Assembly (NCBI GenBank): GCA_028583685.1 | Contig: JAMXIF010000073.1 | Span: 10,597,093-10,661,092 of the forward strand | DNA: 64,000 nucleotides | Source of the DNA: Petaurus breviceps papuanus | Lineage: Eukaryota; Chordata; Mammalia; Diprotodontia; Petauridae | Reading direction: 5' to 3' | Shown: positions 22,301 through 35,803 of the stretch, one piece after another | How the letters are laid out: every line of letters starts with the position of its first letter | Numbering within the stretch: the stretch's first letter is position 1 | The notes under the pieces: generated by a model | Seen by the model: the letters and a program-made list of their open reading frames with translations, nothing else | Database searches by the model: none | What the model was told of the DNA's origin: nothing | Made by a program: the position numbers and the translations under genes

Positions 22301-25300
22301 AGGTCACTGAGTGGTGTGTTGGCTCCTTACCAGCCTCTGATGCTGCTATTGCCTGTGCTCTTAGGGCACAACATTTCTGCTAGACTGGTCAATCAGCTGA
22401 TCTCCAGCGCTCATTTTTTGATGGGTAAACTGTAGTAAGCCAGAGTGTTACCAAGATTTTTCAGGAATAATGGCAACGTTACTCCTTTCTCAAAAGTCCC
22501 TTCCCTCCATGAACTACTTAGGGTAATTAGTTTTGTGTTACCTTAGGGTAATTAGTTTCAATTCAAGTCATTTTTACCTTTGATACTCTTGGGAATTTTA
22601 TGAATTTGAGGGGCTAGAAACAAAGGTGTGTAATGCTTTCTGTGACCTGGAAGCATATTCATCATCTTCATATTGTCAAGAAAAATGCATCAATACTGTA
22701 CTCTGAATTTTAGAGACAAGTCTTCCAGAAACCCTTTTTAAATTTTTAAACATTAGTCTATCTACTAGCATTTTTATCCTAGAGAGAGAAATGTCCAAAC
22801 TGGCATAGGGCTCCCCTCCACCATGGCTTCAGATATCCTTCTCTCCCAGGGGATTTGAAAGTTACATTTATAGAAATTTTGAACAGGGAAAGATAATTAA
22901 ATATTATTATTTAATATATCACATATAATAATCTTATATTATTAATATTTAATAGTATATATTATTGTGTATTATTTAATATTCCAAATTAAATTGTGTA
23001 TTATTATTTAATATTCCAAAATAATAGTCACTATTCTCTACCTTGTTTGACCACTCCCATAAAGTGTTCTCCTGTAGTAATCAAAGACACCTTCTCCCTG
23101 AGATCAGTATATTATTCCTTTCTCAATGGAAAATCAATGGAGAAGGGTTATTTAATAGGCCTACTACTCCAGGAGGTAGGAAGGCAATGATCTAAACAAG
23201 GCAAGAGCTAAATTTGATCATCAATGTCCTGGCACCTTACCTCTTGTTCTTAACCTTTTATACATTTTAAGAAGAAGGAAAATCTGAAAAGAGTGTTTAG
23301 ATCTGAGAAATAGAATTTTCATTTGAGCTAAGGAGGTTTTCAAGGTGCTTCCATAATATGCAGTTGAGTTACTCACCCCTCCCAGCCTTTCAACTTTCCA
23401 CCTGACGTCTTCTCACTGTTACCTTTCAGTGTCTCTGACTTTTAACCTCTGCAGACCTTCATGTTTTCTGCTGGTCTCACTGGGGCTCCACCCAACCCTT
23501 GAATGTATGTAAAATGCTTTACAAACTTTAAAATACTATTAGCCATTTAAAAAATTTTGTGTGTGAAATGCCTTTTTTTTTTTTTTTTGGTGATTGAATT
23601 AAAGTATTTGAATGTCAGCCTGTCTTCTATATGCTCATGGAAAGCATTTTCAGGAAAACTCCGGCAGCAGACAGGACAATCAAAAATGACATGTAACAAT
23701 ATTCCTTTCTTCTCGTTTTTTTGATGACATTCATACACAGTGATCTTAAATTCCTTGAATGAATCTCTATCTTGTTATTATTCTTTTTTGCTCTGTTATT
23801 CTTCAGACTGTTCCATAGGTGGATAGTGACTGCTTTCTGTAACTGAATAAAAGTCCTGCTATTATTTTTTTTATGTTCTAGACCTGGAATTAGGAAGACC
23901 TGGGTTGGAATCCAGCCTTGTACCCTTACTAGAAAAGCTATTTAACTGCTATCTGCCTTGGTTTCCTTATCTGTAAAATCAGGATAATAATGGCATCTAC
24001 CCCCTAGGGTTGTTATGAGGAAATATGAGATATTTGTAAAGTGCTTTGTAAGCCCTAATGCACTATATAAATGCTAGCTATTTAAAGTATCTTCAGGCAA
24101 CCCTGGTTGTAGACAGAAAAGTCCTTCCCAGTGTCTGCTTGTAAAGTGATGTCAGTTCTGGAAAAGACCTACTTCTTACACCTAATGAAGCTGTTTGAGC
24201 CAGACACTATACATTTAAAAAAATTTTTTTGACATATATTTATGTGTATATGTACTTTCTATTGCCTACATTTTTCTCTAGGATAATACTTTTTCAGTTA
24301 TTGTGCTCACTAGAGAACAAAAGTCAAAGCAGCATGCTAGAAAAAAAAATAGGAGAGTTTTAAGGTGTGGGGCCAGTCCAGCTTTTTAAGCTTCTGTTCT
24401 ACAGACCTTGCTGACTGCTGAAATGCCTGCCTCCTGGAATGTTTTCAGAAGGGCTGTCTTTTGTGCCCACTCTGTGAAAGCACCAAGCAGGCTTCTGTCA
24501 CCATGGTTGCAGGCATCAAGCTATCTGCTGTCGCTTTGGAGATTTTTAGGCCTTCGTACATGAGGCACACATTGAGAAAACCAGACTAGCTCAAAGATTT
24601 TTGCAGAAGACCAGTGACAGATTCCTGAAAGACCTTGTTGCCTCAACCTAAACCTCAGCTCTGCAAGATGGTTCCAGTAAGTTGCTTAATGTAGAGGTCT
24701 ACCCAACAGGATATGGGTGATTTTAGCTGTGTGACTCCAGTTGGAACGGTTTTCTCTTATGTCTGGACACAGTTTGAGGAACCCAAGGCCATTTAGTTGC
24801 CTGTCAACACAAATTAATTCTGGGGGAAAGGGGGGAAGGAGAGGGAAAGTACAGGAGAGAGGGAAGAAATAGGAGATGTGTTTCAAAAAGCCAGCTTCAC
24901 AGAGCAGTAATAGATACTGGTTATCTCTGTATCTAAATAATTCACTGGATTACATCTTAACACATTCTTTTGTATACATGTAAATATTGAATGTATGAAG
25001 CCAAGACGATTGTTCCCGTTCGAGCGATTAGACTGAAACCTTATCTTTTCTTACCAACGCTTATTTATTTTTTTCTTCAACAAATTCTGCTTCTATATTT
25101 ATAGTGTTTTGATCTCCAAATTATCCTGTAAACTTCTGTCGATCATTACAGCTACTTTTCTTAATAGACTTTTTCCTCTGTCTTCTCTTTATTTCCATAT
25201 GGATTTTAGCTGCCTAGTATATTTTATATGCTGTGATAATTTTTATGCTATTGATTTACAGGGTGTCCCAAAAATCAGTGCGGTTTTAAGTTATTAAAGA

Positions 25301-28300
25301 CTTTTGAGACACCCTGTATATTAGATTAAGGTTTGGGAAAACCTATTATTGGTTATGTGATTTCTTCCCTTAGGCTGCAATTAAATTATGAAAATGTATC
25401 AAATATCAATATTCAAAGGAAGTGTTGGAATCGTTTTATTAAATATCTTTTCTTTTCCCTCTTTCCTCCATTTCCCAGTCCTTTCCAAAGAGACTGTCCT
25501 TGATTATAATTCATAACCAAACAGGATAGAATGCGAATGGCTTCCAGAGTTCTATTTTATTATTATTTCTGTATCTGGAATCTTATATTTATTGGGTCAA
25601 ACAAGACTGGAAACTAGTCTTTGATGTGGACCTGAAGAGTATGTTAAGGCCCATTATGAGTTCCTCTTCATTGTTCTTTCTCTCGTAGGGAATGAATTTC
25701 CTGGCGGGATATCTGCTTCTCATCACAAAGAGTGAAGAACAGTCCTTTTGGTTACTGGATGCTCTTGTGGGAAGAATATTGCCTGGTATGTTGAAAGCTC
25801 CTTCTATATGTTGGATTTTCTTCCAGCCATCAGTTAATTTTTTTTTTGGCGGAGCTAATGAGTCAGCATTTAACTAAAACAGAGTTCAGTGGTTTGGGAG
25901 TCGAAGTTTATAATCTTATTGAAATTCAGGTGGAAGTAGGAAAAATATTGAATCAGATTGTTTTCAGATAGAACAGATGAGCTTTTTTAGTTCTTGTTAC
26001 AGTTTATTCCCTCTTTAGTTCAGATCCCAGTGTTGGATTAAGACTGTATACTTGGATCATCTGTTATTCAATCTGTGCCCATTATAATGAAACTTCAAGG
26101 AACATATTGGATCTCTTATTAAGTTATATTCTGTCCTAGCCATTAGAAAGAATGGAAGAGGCTTACATTTTAGTGTGTTTTTAGACACTGCCAATTAAGG
26201 AACATTTTTTGGGGGGAGGAGGAAGGTGAGGTAATTGCAGTTAAGTGACTTGCCCAAGGTCACACAGCGAGTAAATATGTCAGGTGTCTGAGTTTAAATT
26301 TGAACTCAGATCCTCCTGACTCTGGGGCCAGTGCTCTATTCACTGCACCACCTAGCTGCCCCCTAAAAGAACATTTTTAAGGAGCACTCCCCACCCTCCC
26401 ATCTTATGGGTCCATCAATAACATTTGTTCCTTCCCTATTCTGTATAAAATCCTGAGTAAGTCACTATGGGGAATAGAAAGAAGCACATAGTCATTACTA
26501 GGGATGTCTTGAAAAGAAGTATAGGAGAAGCTAAGTGGCACAGTGAATAGATCATCAGCCCTGGAGTCTGGAGGACATGAGTTCAAATATGTCCTCAGAC
26601 ACTTACTAGTTGTGTAACCTTGGGCAAGTCACTTAGCCCCAATTACTTCCAAAGAGAAGAAGTGTAAAGTAGTTACTATTTTAAAAAAGTATTTGCACCA
26701 GGCCTAGCCTGGAAGTTAGGGAGAACTGGATTCAAGTTCTGACTACTGGGCAAGTCTTTCGGGGCTCCACATAAGTCCCTTAAGACTATCAATTTCCCAG
26801 TCTTCATAGATGGAAGAAGTTTCTGTACTTAGAGATCTCTATACTGATGAAAGCACAAGCCTAGTGCTCAAATATTGAATTAAATTCCTGTTCCTAATCT
26901 GTTCAGGTCCCAGGGAAAACCTTAGAGGTAGATCAAGAATTAGGGTAATTATATCACACTATAAATCCCCGCCCACCCTGTCCAAATAGAATATGCTTCA
27001 AAATAGGTTTTTAACAATATGGAGTTACCCAAACAGAGTGGGAGACAAGCAGCTATGTACTCTAAAAACATGTGTTCTAATATTAGCCAAACATCTGGTT
27101 ATCCAAATTAAGTCAGCCTTGTCCCTTAGTTTTTTTTGGGGGGGGGTAATTTTTTTTGTTAAGATTTTCACCTCATAATTATTTTTTTTTTTTGCTTTTT
27201 GGAGGGCATTTGGGGGTAAGTGGCTTGCCCAAGGTCACATGGCTAGTTTTTTGTGTTAAATGTCTGAGGTCAAATTTGAACTCAGGTCCTCCCGACTCTA
27301 GGGCCGGTATTCTATTCACTACGCCACCTAGTGGCCCCATGGCCTCATAATTCTTAAAGATGCTAAATTCTGGTTAAGAGAGATCTGGTTTTGAATTACC
27401 ACAGAAAACCAACAGCTGCCTTATAGATACCTGAATTCCTTCAGTCTTGAGAATCTTCACTAGCCTTTCCCATTGTTCTAACGTTTATGAATCATTACAC
27501 CATGCCTCTTGCACCTGGGTCATCAATTTCATTTCCCTCCAGCTTGAACCTTGGACTCAGCCTTTGGGGTTGGTGGGCTTTCTTGATGAAAACCAGGCCT
27601 CTATGTCACTTCTAAGCCATCTCCATAACATGGTGCCACTCATTTGCCACCTCCATCCCATCCTTCCCATCGCCCTTTTACATGTCATCTTTCCCCATTA
27701 GAATGTAACCTTAACATAAGGGACTTTCTTATTTGCTTGTATTTGTATCCCTAGCAGAACAGTTCCTAGAACATTATAAATACTCAAATACTACATCTAT
27801 CTACTAATTTAATCATAGTGAGCACCTATGTGTCAAGACCCCTGGCACAAGTGTTATGAATACATTTTTATTAAAATCTTTATCTTCCTATTACTACTTT
27901 TTCAGACCTTGCCCTGTTTGATCCAGTACTGATCCATTGTTCAGGTGTATGCTGATTTATATAACTTCATTTTTAGCGGTAACTTATTCATGAATCTAGC
28001 ATACTAAAACAGCCAATAAGAGGAAGGGGCCATAGGAGTAGAGTGAACTTTTAGGGTAAAGAAGCTCTTTTGGCATGGTACAGAGTCCAAAAGGTCAGGA
28101 TCCTGGAAAGTTATTTTTCTTAGATTAGTTTATTTCATTTCTTTATTTCTTGTTCCATAAATTTAGACATTTTATGTTTTTGTAAATATTCATCCATTTC
28201 ATCTAATTTGTCAGTTTTGTTGGGATATACTGGACAAAATAGTTTATCATTTCCTTTATTCTTTATTTGTAAATTCTCCTTTTGATTTTTGATACTGGTA

Positions 28301-31300
28301 ATTTGTTTTTCCTTTCTTTTTGTAGCAGCAAGCACACTAGCATACCCAGAGTGATTGCCAACACAGGTTCCTAGATCTGCTTTTCTAAAGGAAAGCAATT
28401 CATAATGGGTTAACAATCTTGCTTCAATCAAACATATGTCATTTACCTAGTTCAGGGGAAAAAAGTCAGCACCCTGAACTTCAGAGAATACAAACAAGTT
28501 ACAAACAGAAGTCACGAGCATCTGAAAAACAGATCAGCAGACAGGCTTCCAGCTGTCTGACCATTACATTATACCTAGTCAGTTACCAGAGAGGTAACTG
28601 ACATCTGGGTTTTTCAAAGCCAGGGGGCTCAATGGCTGCCCAGAGTTTCATCTGGCCAAATCACACAATTTTCTCAAAGTGAGCCCCAAAGCAAAACCTC
28701 ACATCAGGGTGTATATAGCCTTCTCCTAGGTCAGAGAATGTCACAACCCTCTTGACCCACTGCCCAGTCACAAAGCAACAAGGTGTGGGCATTCCTGAAA
28801 ACCAAGCCTCCTGCCACAGGCTCCATGTGACCACATTCAGCCTATTAGGGGGCAGAGCATATTTTCAAATCAGGGAAGATTCTCAGAGTCACTTAAGCCT
28901 GTCAAGGGGCCAAGGGGCAGGGAAAATCTTAGATTCCCATTCCTGTAACACTTTTTAAAAAATCAAATTAGTGGTTTTTCTATTAAAAAACAGATCCCAA
29001 TGTTATTTGTTAATTAATTGGTTCTTTGCTTTCCATTTTGTTCATTTTTATTTTGATTTTCAGGTTTTCCACCTTGGTATTTAATTGAAGTTTGTGACAT
29101 ATTGGTTTTCTTGCTTTATTAGTTACATGTCCAGTTCATTGTTATATCCTTTCTCTCTTGTTTATGAAAGTGTTTAGAGATAAAAATTTTCCATTAAGGT
29201 CTACTTTGCAATATCACCCAAATTTTGGTGTATTGTTTCAATACTGACATTATCTTTAATGAAACTGTCTGTTGTTCCTATTAATTTTTCTTTTATATAC
29301 CAACTTGTTGGAGTTTAGTCATTTAGACTGCAATTTTATGCTTTCTTCAGTGGCTCATTATTAAGTATAATATTTATGCATTTTGGTCAGAAAATGGTGG
29401 TGTATAATATTTGCTTTTTTGTATTTGTTTCTGAGGTTTTTGTGCCCTAATACATACTTTTGTGAATGTGCTATGCATAACACACACACACACACACCCT
29501 TCTTCCATTTCTCATTCAGTAGCCTCTAGAGTTCTATCGTCTCTAACCATTCTAAAATTTTATTCAGGTATTTAACTTTTTTTTGTATTTTTTTTGTCAT
29601 ATTTTTTCTAACTCTGAAAGGGAATCATTGAGGTCCACCATTATTGTAGTTTTACTATCTATGCCTCCTTTCCTTTTCCTTTAGGCATTTGCCATTTGAT
29701 GCATTTATGTTAAGTATTAATATTAATTCAGTACACTGCTTTTCAGAATAATGCAGTTTCCCCATTTATTTCAATTAATTAAGAATATTTTTGCTGTTGC
29801 TTTGTCTGAGGTCATGTTTACTACCATCCATTTTTTTAGTTCAACTGAGGTGTCATAGATTTTGCTGTAGTCCCTTATTTTTGTTCTATGTAAGTCTTTA
29901 TATTTCAAGTATGTTTCTTATAAACAACATATTATATGATTCTCCTTTCTAGATTATTCTTCTATTCTCTTCCATTTTATGGGTGAATTTATCTCACATT
30001 CATAGTTATGAATGCTAATTGTACATTTCCCTCTACCTAGTTTTCTTATTTTTTTTTCTTCTCTTTGCTCCCTAAACTCTCTTTACAAAGAAGAATGTGG
30101 TAAGAGAGGAGTATACTCAGCAGGATAATTCAAATAATCTTCTGCTCCCCTGCCACTTTCTCTTCCCCAATTCCAGATTCTTACCCCCTCTTTCCTTTTA
30201 AACTCCTCTTCATGACCCACCTTCTGCAGATAGAATTTGTTTGGGTTTTGTTTTGATTTTTTTTTATAACTAATCCATCCCTAAAACTGTTTATTTTCTT
30301 ATTCCTGCCATCCCCCTTCCTATTCCTGCACCAAACTCTTTCTCTGTATATTTACATGTGTTTGTGTTTACCCCTTTTTGACTGATACAGAAGAAAATGA
30401 GGTTCAAGTGACAACCACTCCCTTTACCCCTTTTTCATTATTTGTGTAGTTTTCTATCACCCAACTCAATTATGAGAGATGTATTGTTGTACCATTCCTT
30501 CCCTAGTATGTTCTGCTTTCTCTCCCTTTCAATTTTTAATATCGTGAGAGCATAATAAAACTATTCCCAGGTCCATTGTCTTGTTTAACTCCCTCTGTAA
30601 ACCATGATTTTATTAGGGTTTTCATTAACACATCAACTCACCCACTGGATCAAATAAAGACTTCATCTTTGTAGAGTCCCTTCCTGATTGCTCACTTATA
30701 TTTACCTTTTTTGTGTTTCTCTTGGCTTCTGCATTTGTATTTAAAGGTTCGTATTCAATTCTGAGTTTCCTATCGAGAATGTTTATGTTTTCTGTTTCAT
30801 TAAAGATCATTTTTCCCAATGTGTATTATAATTTTTCTGGGTAAGTTATTTTTGGTTGTAAGCTTACATCTTGCTTTTTGGAACACTGTGTTCCAAGCTC
30901 TCTGCTCCTTTTAAAGAGGTAGCTGCAAAATCTCAGATATCTAATTACAGTATTTAAACTCTTTTCCTGGCTTTTTGCAGTATATATTTTTTTTTAACCT
31001 AGAAATTCTGTGTTTTGACTCTGGTGTTCCTGAGTGTTTTCATTTTGGGACCTCTTTCAGGAATGATGAATAGGTTCTTTTTGTTTTTTACTTTAACCCC
31101 TGGTTCTAAAAGATCTGAGTAGTTTTCTTTTATTATTTCTTGAATATGATATCCAGGCTCTTTGGGGAGGGGGTGGAGGATGGGGAATCATTGCTTTTAG
31201 ATAGTCCAATGATTCTTAAATTATTCTTTCTTTGATTTTTCTTCCAGGTCAGTGTTTTTTTCTGTGATATATGGTCACAAGTTAAATTTAACAACAACAA

Positions 31301-34300
31301 CAAAAAAAAGCCTGAGGCATACTTCTCTGAGCAAGATAACATTTTTATTATCAGGGCTGACCTGAGAATAAGAAGGGTCAATGACTGCCTCAGTTTCTAT
31401 CCAGAGACCCTGAGCAAAATGACAGCTTTCTTTTTGTAGGCTTTTGGGGAATACAGAACAAAGATCAGAACAAGGTAGATGACATCATGGAGTTGAAGGC
31501 AATATGATCTTTTACATAACTGAGGCATGGGGAGCAATATGATTGGTTGGAAGTTAGGAATGGGCTCCCGTGACTAAGAAGTGTTCATTGTTTGTGTCTT
31601 GAGCACCGTAATAGCTCCTTATTTATTTATGGGAGTCTTTTTGTTGTTATTGTTGTGCTTTATTCTTTCTTCCAGCTTACTTCCTGAATTAGGGCTTTGT
31701 ATTAGAGCCAGGTTCTGTACTCTTTTGTAGGGAACATCAGGGCCTTTTTAAGTCCTGTTTTATAGTTTCTGGGTCCTGCTGCTGCTTTCTCAAGGTACGG
31801 AGTATTGTGTTCTTCAAAGATCACAGGGGTCCCTCAGACCAGGAACCTGCAAACTTTAATGCACCCTAAGCAATCTGATCTAGGGTGAAGTCTGATCATT
31901 TTGCAAATCCCAGTTTGGGTTTGTTTGACACAACTGTAGGCTACAACCCTGTAGGTTGTAGCAAGCCTAAGCTACTGAAAGATTCTGAAAGAATCTTCAG
32001 GTTTGGAGCAACAGAACTATTTGTTCCTCCTTAGTCTGAGCTCCCTACCCTCTTCACTTGCAGTAGTCCTCAGAGTGGACAAGATCAGAGTCCACAGCTT
32101 CTCTCTAGGGCCGCTGCTGCTTGGTTCTGTTCCTGATCCCTGCCCAGTACACAGCCCCAGGGCAGGTCTGACATGGATGCCCTAGATAGGTGAGTCCTCT
32201 TTGCCCTAGAACACAATTGCAGGTCAGCCCCACGCTTAGTGCCAGGTCCACACTGTGTCTCCACCCCATTTCTGAGGTCACCAATGCACAGTTGCTGGCT
32301 GACCTCCTGTTCCTGCACCCTGCAAGGTACATAGTATCACTAATCCTTGCTGGATCTCTGACCACTCCTTGCCCAGGAATGCAGCCACAGGTCTCCTTCT
32401 AAATCTTAGCTGTCCAGTTCTGGAGTCAAACACAACTCCTACCGTAGCTAGCTCCTGTTCCCTCTCCCTAGACTACAAAACTGACTTACTGTCTTTTCCC
32501 CTTACATATCCTAATCACTACTTGGTCTGGAGCTCTACTTAGATATTTATTGGGGTAATTATTGAGAGAAGGCTATGCTGTGCTCCTAACCGTGGCATCT
32601 TGGTCACTCCCTTCGTGACCCTTTTTTTAAATTAAAGTATTTATTTTTAGTTTTCAACATTCACTTCCATGAGTTTTAAATTTTCTCCTCCTCCTTCCCC
32701 AAGACAGCTTACATTCTGATATGGGCTCTATCCATACATTCCTATTAAACACATTTTCACTTTAGTCATGTTGCATAGAAGATTTATAATGAATGGGAGA
32801 AATCATGAGAAAGAAAAAAAACAAAACAAAGAAGAAAATAGTCTGCTTCGTTCTGCATTTTGACTCCATAGTTCTTTCTCTGGATGGGGCTGGCATTTTC
32901 CATCGTGTGTCCTTTGGAACTATTTTAGGTCCTTGCATTGCTGAGAAGGGCCAAGTCTATCAAAGTCAGTCTTTGAACACTGTTCATGAATCAATATTAG
33001 CAGGTGATTAAGTTAATTAATTTACATCTTCCTTTGGACCTCCAGGGCTCTACTTATGACTTTGATACAAATATTTCTTTGAATCCCCACGTGACTTTCA
33101 CAATTAATCACCCTCAAGCTTTCCTAAAAAGGATTCAGGGAGAAAAGTGCAGCCTCTGCCACACTTTCAGGTCAAAGATGATTTGTTTACTCTCTTAGCA
33201 CCCAAGCAGAGTAGGACTTTTGAGGCAGGAAGCACACGGCAGTGCCCCGTTACTGATTCTAGAGTACTGAGCCCAGGGAGCCATTATCCAGAAGGATATC
33301 TCCTTCTGACCTGGAGTAGTAGTTCCTTAAGGTACTATGTGAGTGGCCTGAAAATCCGGTTAAACCTGATTCCTCCTTCATTTTGCAGGCAGCATCTAGG
33401 GACAGTTTCACCCAGGCCTGGGAGAATAGGGCAGGTGCTTTCTCTGTTGTGGGTACATTTCTGTGGGGGACACATTCTACAGTAACAGATGTTATCTCTG
33501 ACATTACTGGATGACTGTGCTCTTGATTTTATACCCACTCCTCATCCCCTCCCTCCCACCCCATACATACCTATTTATGGAGATGGACAAGCATAAAATT
33601 GGTACAAAGGGTAGAAGAGGAGAGATTTAAGCTGGTTTTGCACTCATAAGTGGTAGGGTTTTTTAATGTGTGCTGTATTGTGGTATGCAGCCAGCAGTGT
33701 GGGTCCTGGAACAGAAACCAGATCCTTTCCTTTCCTGAGCATGGCTGTGGGGGAGGAGAATGCAGGAGGTGTTGGGAAAAAATCTTTTTTTCTGTATTAT
33801 CTGTCACTAAGGGGACATATAAGCTGTTTACTTTGGAAGAGATATATGCATCCTAGGTTAAAAGCAAATTGTGTAAGTTTAAAATGACAAATTTTATTTT
33901 TTTCCCAACGTCTGACTTATGCTGTGCAGGTTTTTTATATGTCTTTTCAGTTTCATGGACACAATTTCATTTTTCCGGGGAGTTATTTCTATGCTGACAT
34001 AGTATTATCAGATTATCAGCAGACTGTTTTTCATAAAAGTGAACTTTTTAAAGTAATTATAATATATTAATTGCAATTCAACTCACAATCTGACTTATTC
34101 ATCATCATTCGTGCTGTATCAATTTACTTAATGCAAGAAACCTCAGGATGTTTTACCTTTTCAAATTCACTCAACCTCAGAATTTGCTGAGTACAAATAT
34201 GAATACATTAATATGATTAAGAGGTGAATAAATCACCACCTTAAGGGAGGGGAGAAATCTTTCAGCAGATTAAGCTCATCAAAATTTTTTCTTTTTTTTG

Positions 34301-35769
34301 TATATCATGAAATGTTTTTATTCATCTGTTTCTATTCCATTAAATCAGGGCTATATGAACTAAAAGGAGATTAATTCACAGAATCATAGCATTTTATAGA
34401 TGGAAGGGGTTCTCAAAGGTCATATAGGTCAATGTGAACACCAAAAAAAGTGTCTCCCCTACAACTTAGCAGACAAATGGCCATCCAACCTTTGCTAAAA
34501 AAATCTCCAATAGTGGGACCACCCATTATCTTCTAAGGCAGCTCAATCCATTTTTAGACCTTGCTAACTGTTGGAAAATTTTTCCTGAGGTCAAGCCTAA
34601 ATTTACTTCTTTGCAGCTTCTGTTTATTAAGTGAAGCTGATGACTTTGCATAGTCCTGTTTCACTTAAATGCAATTCACTTGCAAGTCAAGACATCACCC
34701 TCCAGATGTCATCGGTCTTCAAGAACAAACAACAGTAACAACATTGCTCCTGGTTCTGCTGTCTGGGGCCATACAAAGCTTGTCTAGAATCATACTTCCA
34801 TACGTTGGCCCTTTAGACAGCTGTCATGTTCCCCCTAAGTCTACTCTTCTCAGATTAATACTCCTATGGCTTGAACTCAAGGCCCTTCACCAACTTGTTT
34901 ACTCTTCTCTAGACACCACCTTATCGATATATATATCAATAGTTGTTGTCCACACACAAATATGCATAAGTATATATACATAGACTATCCAGTGACCCAC
35001 ATTTTGGGGTTCTGGGCTGTGTATGGAAGGACAGATAATCTTCTCCATCCTCCACACAGCAACCAAATTGACACTCTTAAAATACAGAGAGGACCATGGC
35101 CCTCTTCTGGTCAGGAAGGCCCAGGGGCTCCATCTTGTCTATAAACTCATCTATTTGGCATTTAAAACCCTTTGCAATCTGTTTCTGATCTATCTTCCCA
35201 GACCGATTGCACATTATTCCATATCACATGTTCTATATCCCAGCCAAATTAGAATCCTTGCTATTCCCTATACACAACATGTCCTGTTCCTCCACTGTCC
35301 CTTTGTACAAACTGTCCCCCACATTTCCTCCCTTCCTTCTTGGAATCTCTTCAAAACACATCTTGAATACCTCCTTCTATATGACACTTTTCCTGATGCC
35401 CCAGTTGCTAGTCTTATCCCTTCACCCCTGAAATTATATTTCCTTTGCATAAATTTTATACATGTTCAGTTGTTTTTAGTCATGTATGATTATCTGTGAC
35501 CCCTTTTGGGGTTTTCTCGGTAAAGATACTAGAATGGTTTGCTATTTCCTTCTCTAGTTCATTTTACAGATGAGGAAACCGAGGCAAAGAGGTTAAATAA
35601 CTTGCCCAGAGTCACACAGTTAGTAATTTTCACTTTGTAGTTGAAACTAGGCTATACTGATATTTTACAAGTAGTCAAATTTAATTGTCCCTGGACATTT
35701 TATTCATAGCAAATTTTTTTTTATTGTCAAATTCTTAACATAATTAAGTATGCTATCTACATTATACAG

Positions 35770-35803
<34 letters not shown>

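Larger units (their letters stand above)
21522..25688 (+). other. GRTP1: GRTP1 intron, about 4.2 kb
   Basis: A phase-0 intron from GTAAGT to ttctctcgtag. It has a MIR at 21655-21835, an unassigned slightly GC-richer stretch at 21836-22450, an AT-rich direct duplication near 22968-23028, an A-tailed relic at 23573-23760, a MIR at 23878-24085 and a 58-bp palindromic mini-transposon at 25259-25316. I see no further exon. Confidence 0.9.
28125..32613 (-). mobile_element. L1, antisense, ORF2 middle to 5' end
   Basis: The antisense order is preserved: ORF2 sequence (28125-28320, 28956-29990), the ORF1 region (30700-31280) and a GC-richer 5' UTR ending CATCTTGGTCACTCCC (complement of the L1 5' start GAGTGACCAAGATG). 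It lacks the 3' half of ORF2 and the 3' UTR. It is interrupted by an LTR (28321-28950) and by an unassigned block (31281-31620). Many stops in both ORFs; inactive. Confidence 0.8.

Noticed and set aside
21836-22450. Possible processed pseudogene on the minus strand
   Set aside because: GC-richer and open over 108 residues, but I could not match it to any protein and saw no poly-A. Left unassigned.
35023-35499. A 158-residue open frame on the plus strand
   Set aside because: The underlying DNA is an L2 3' region; the frame is a by-product.
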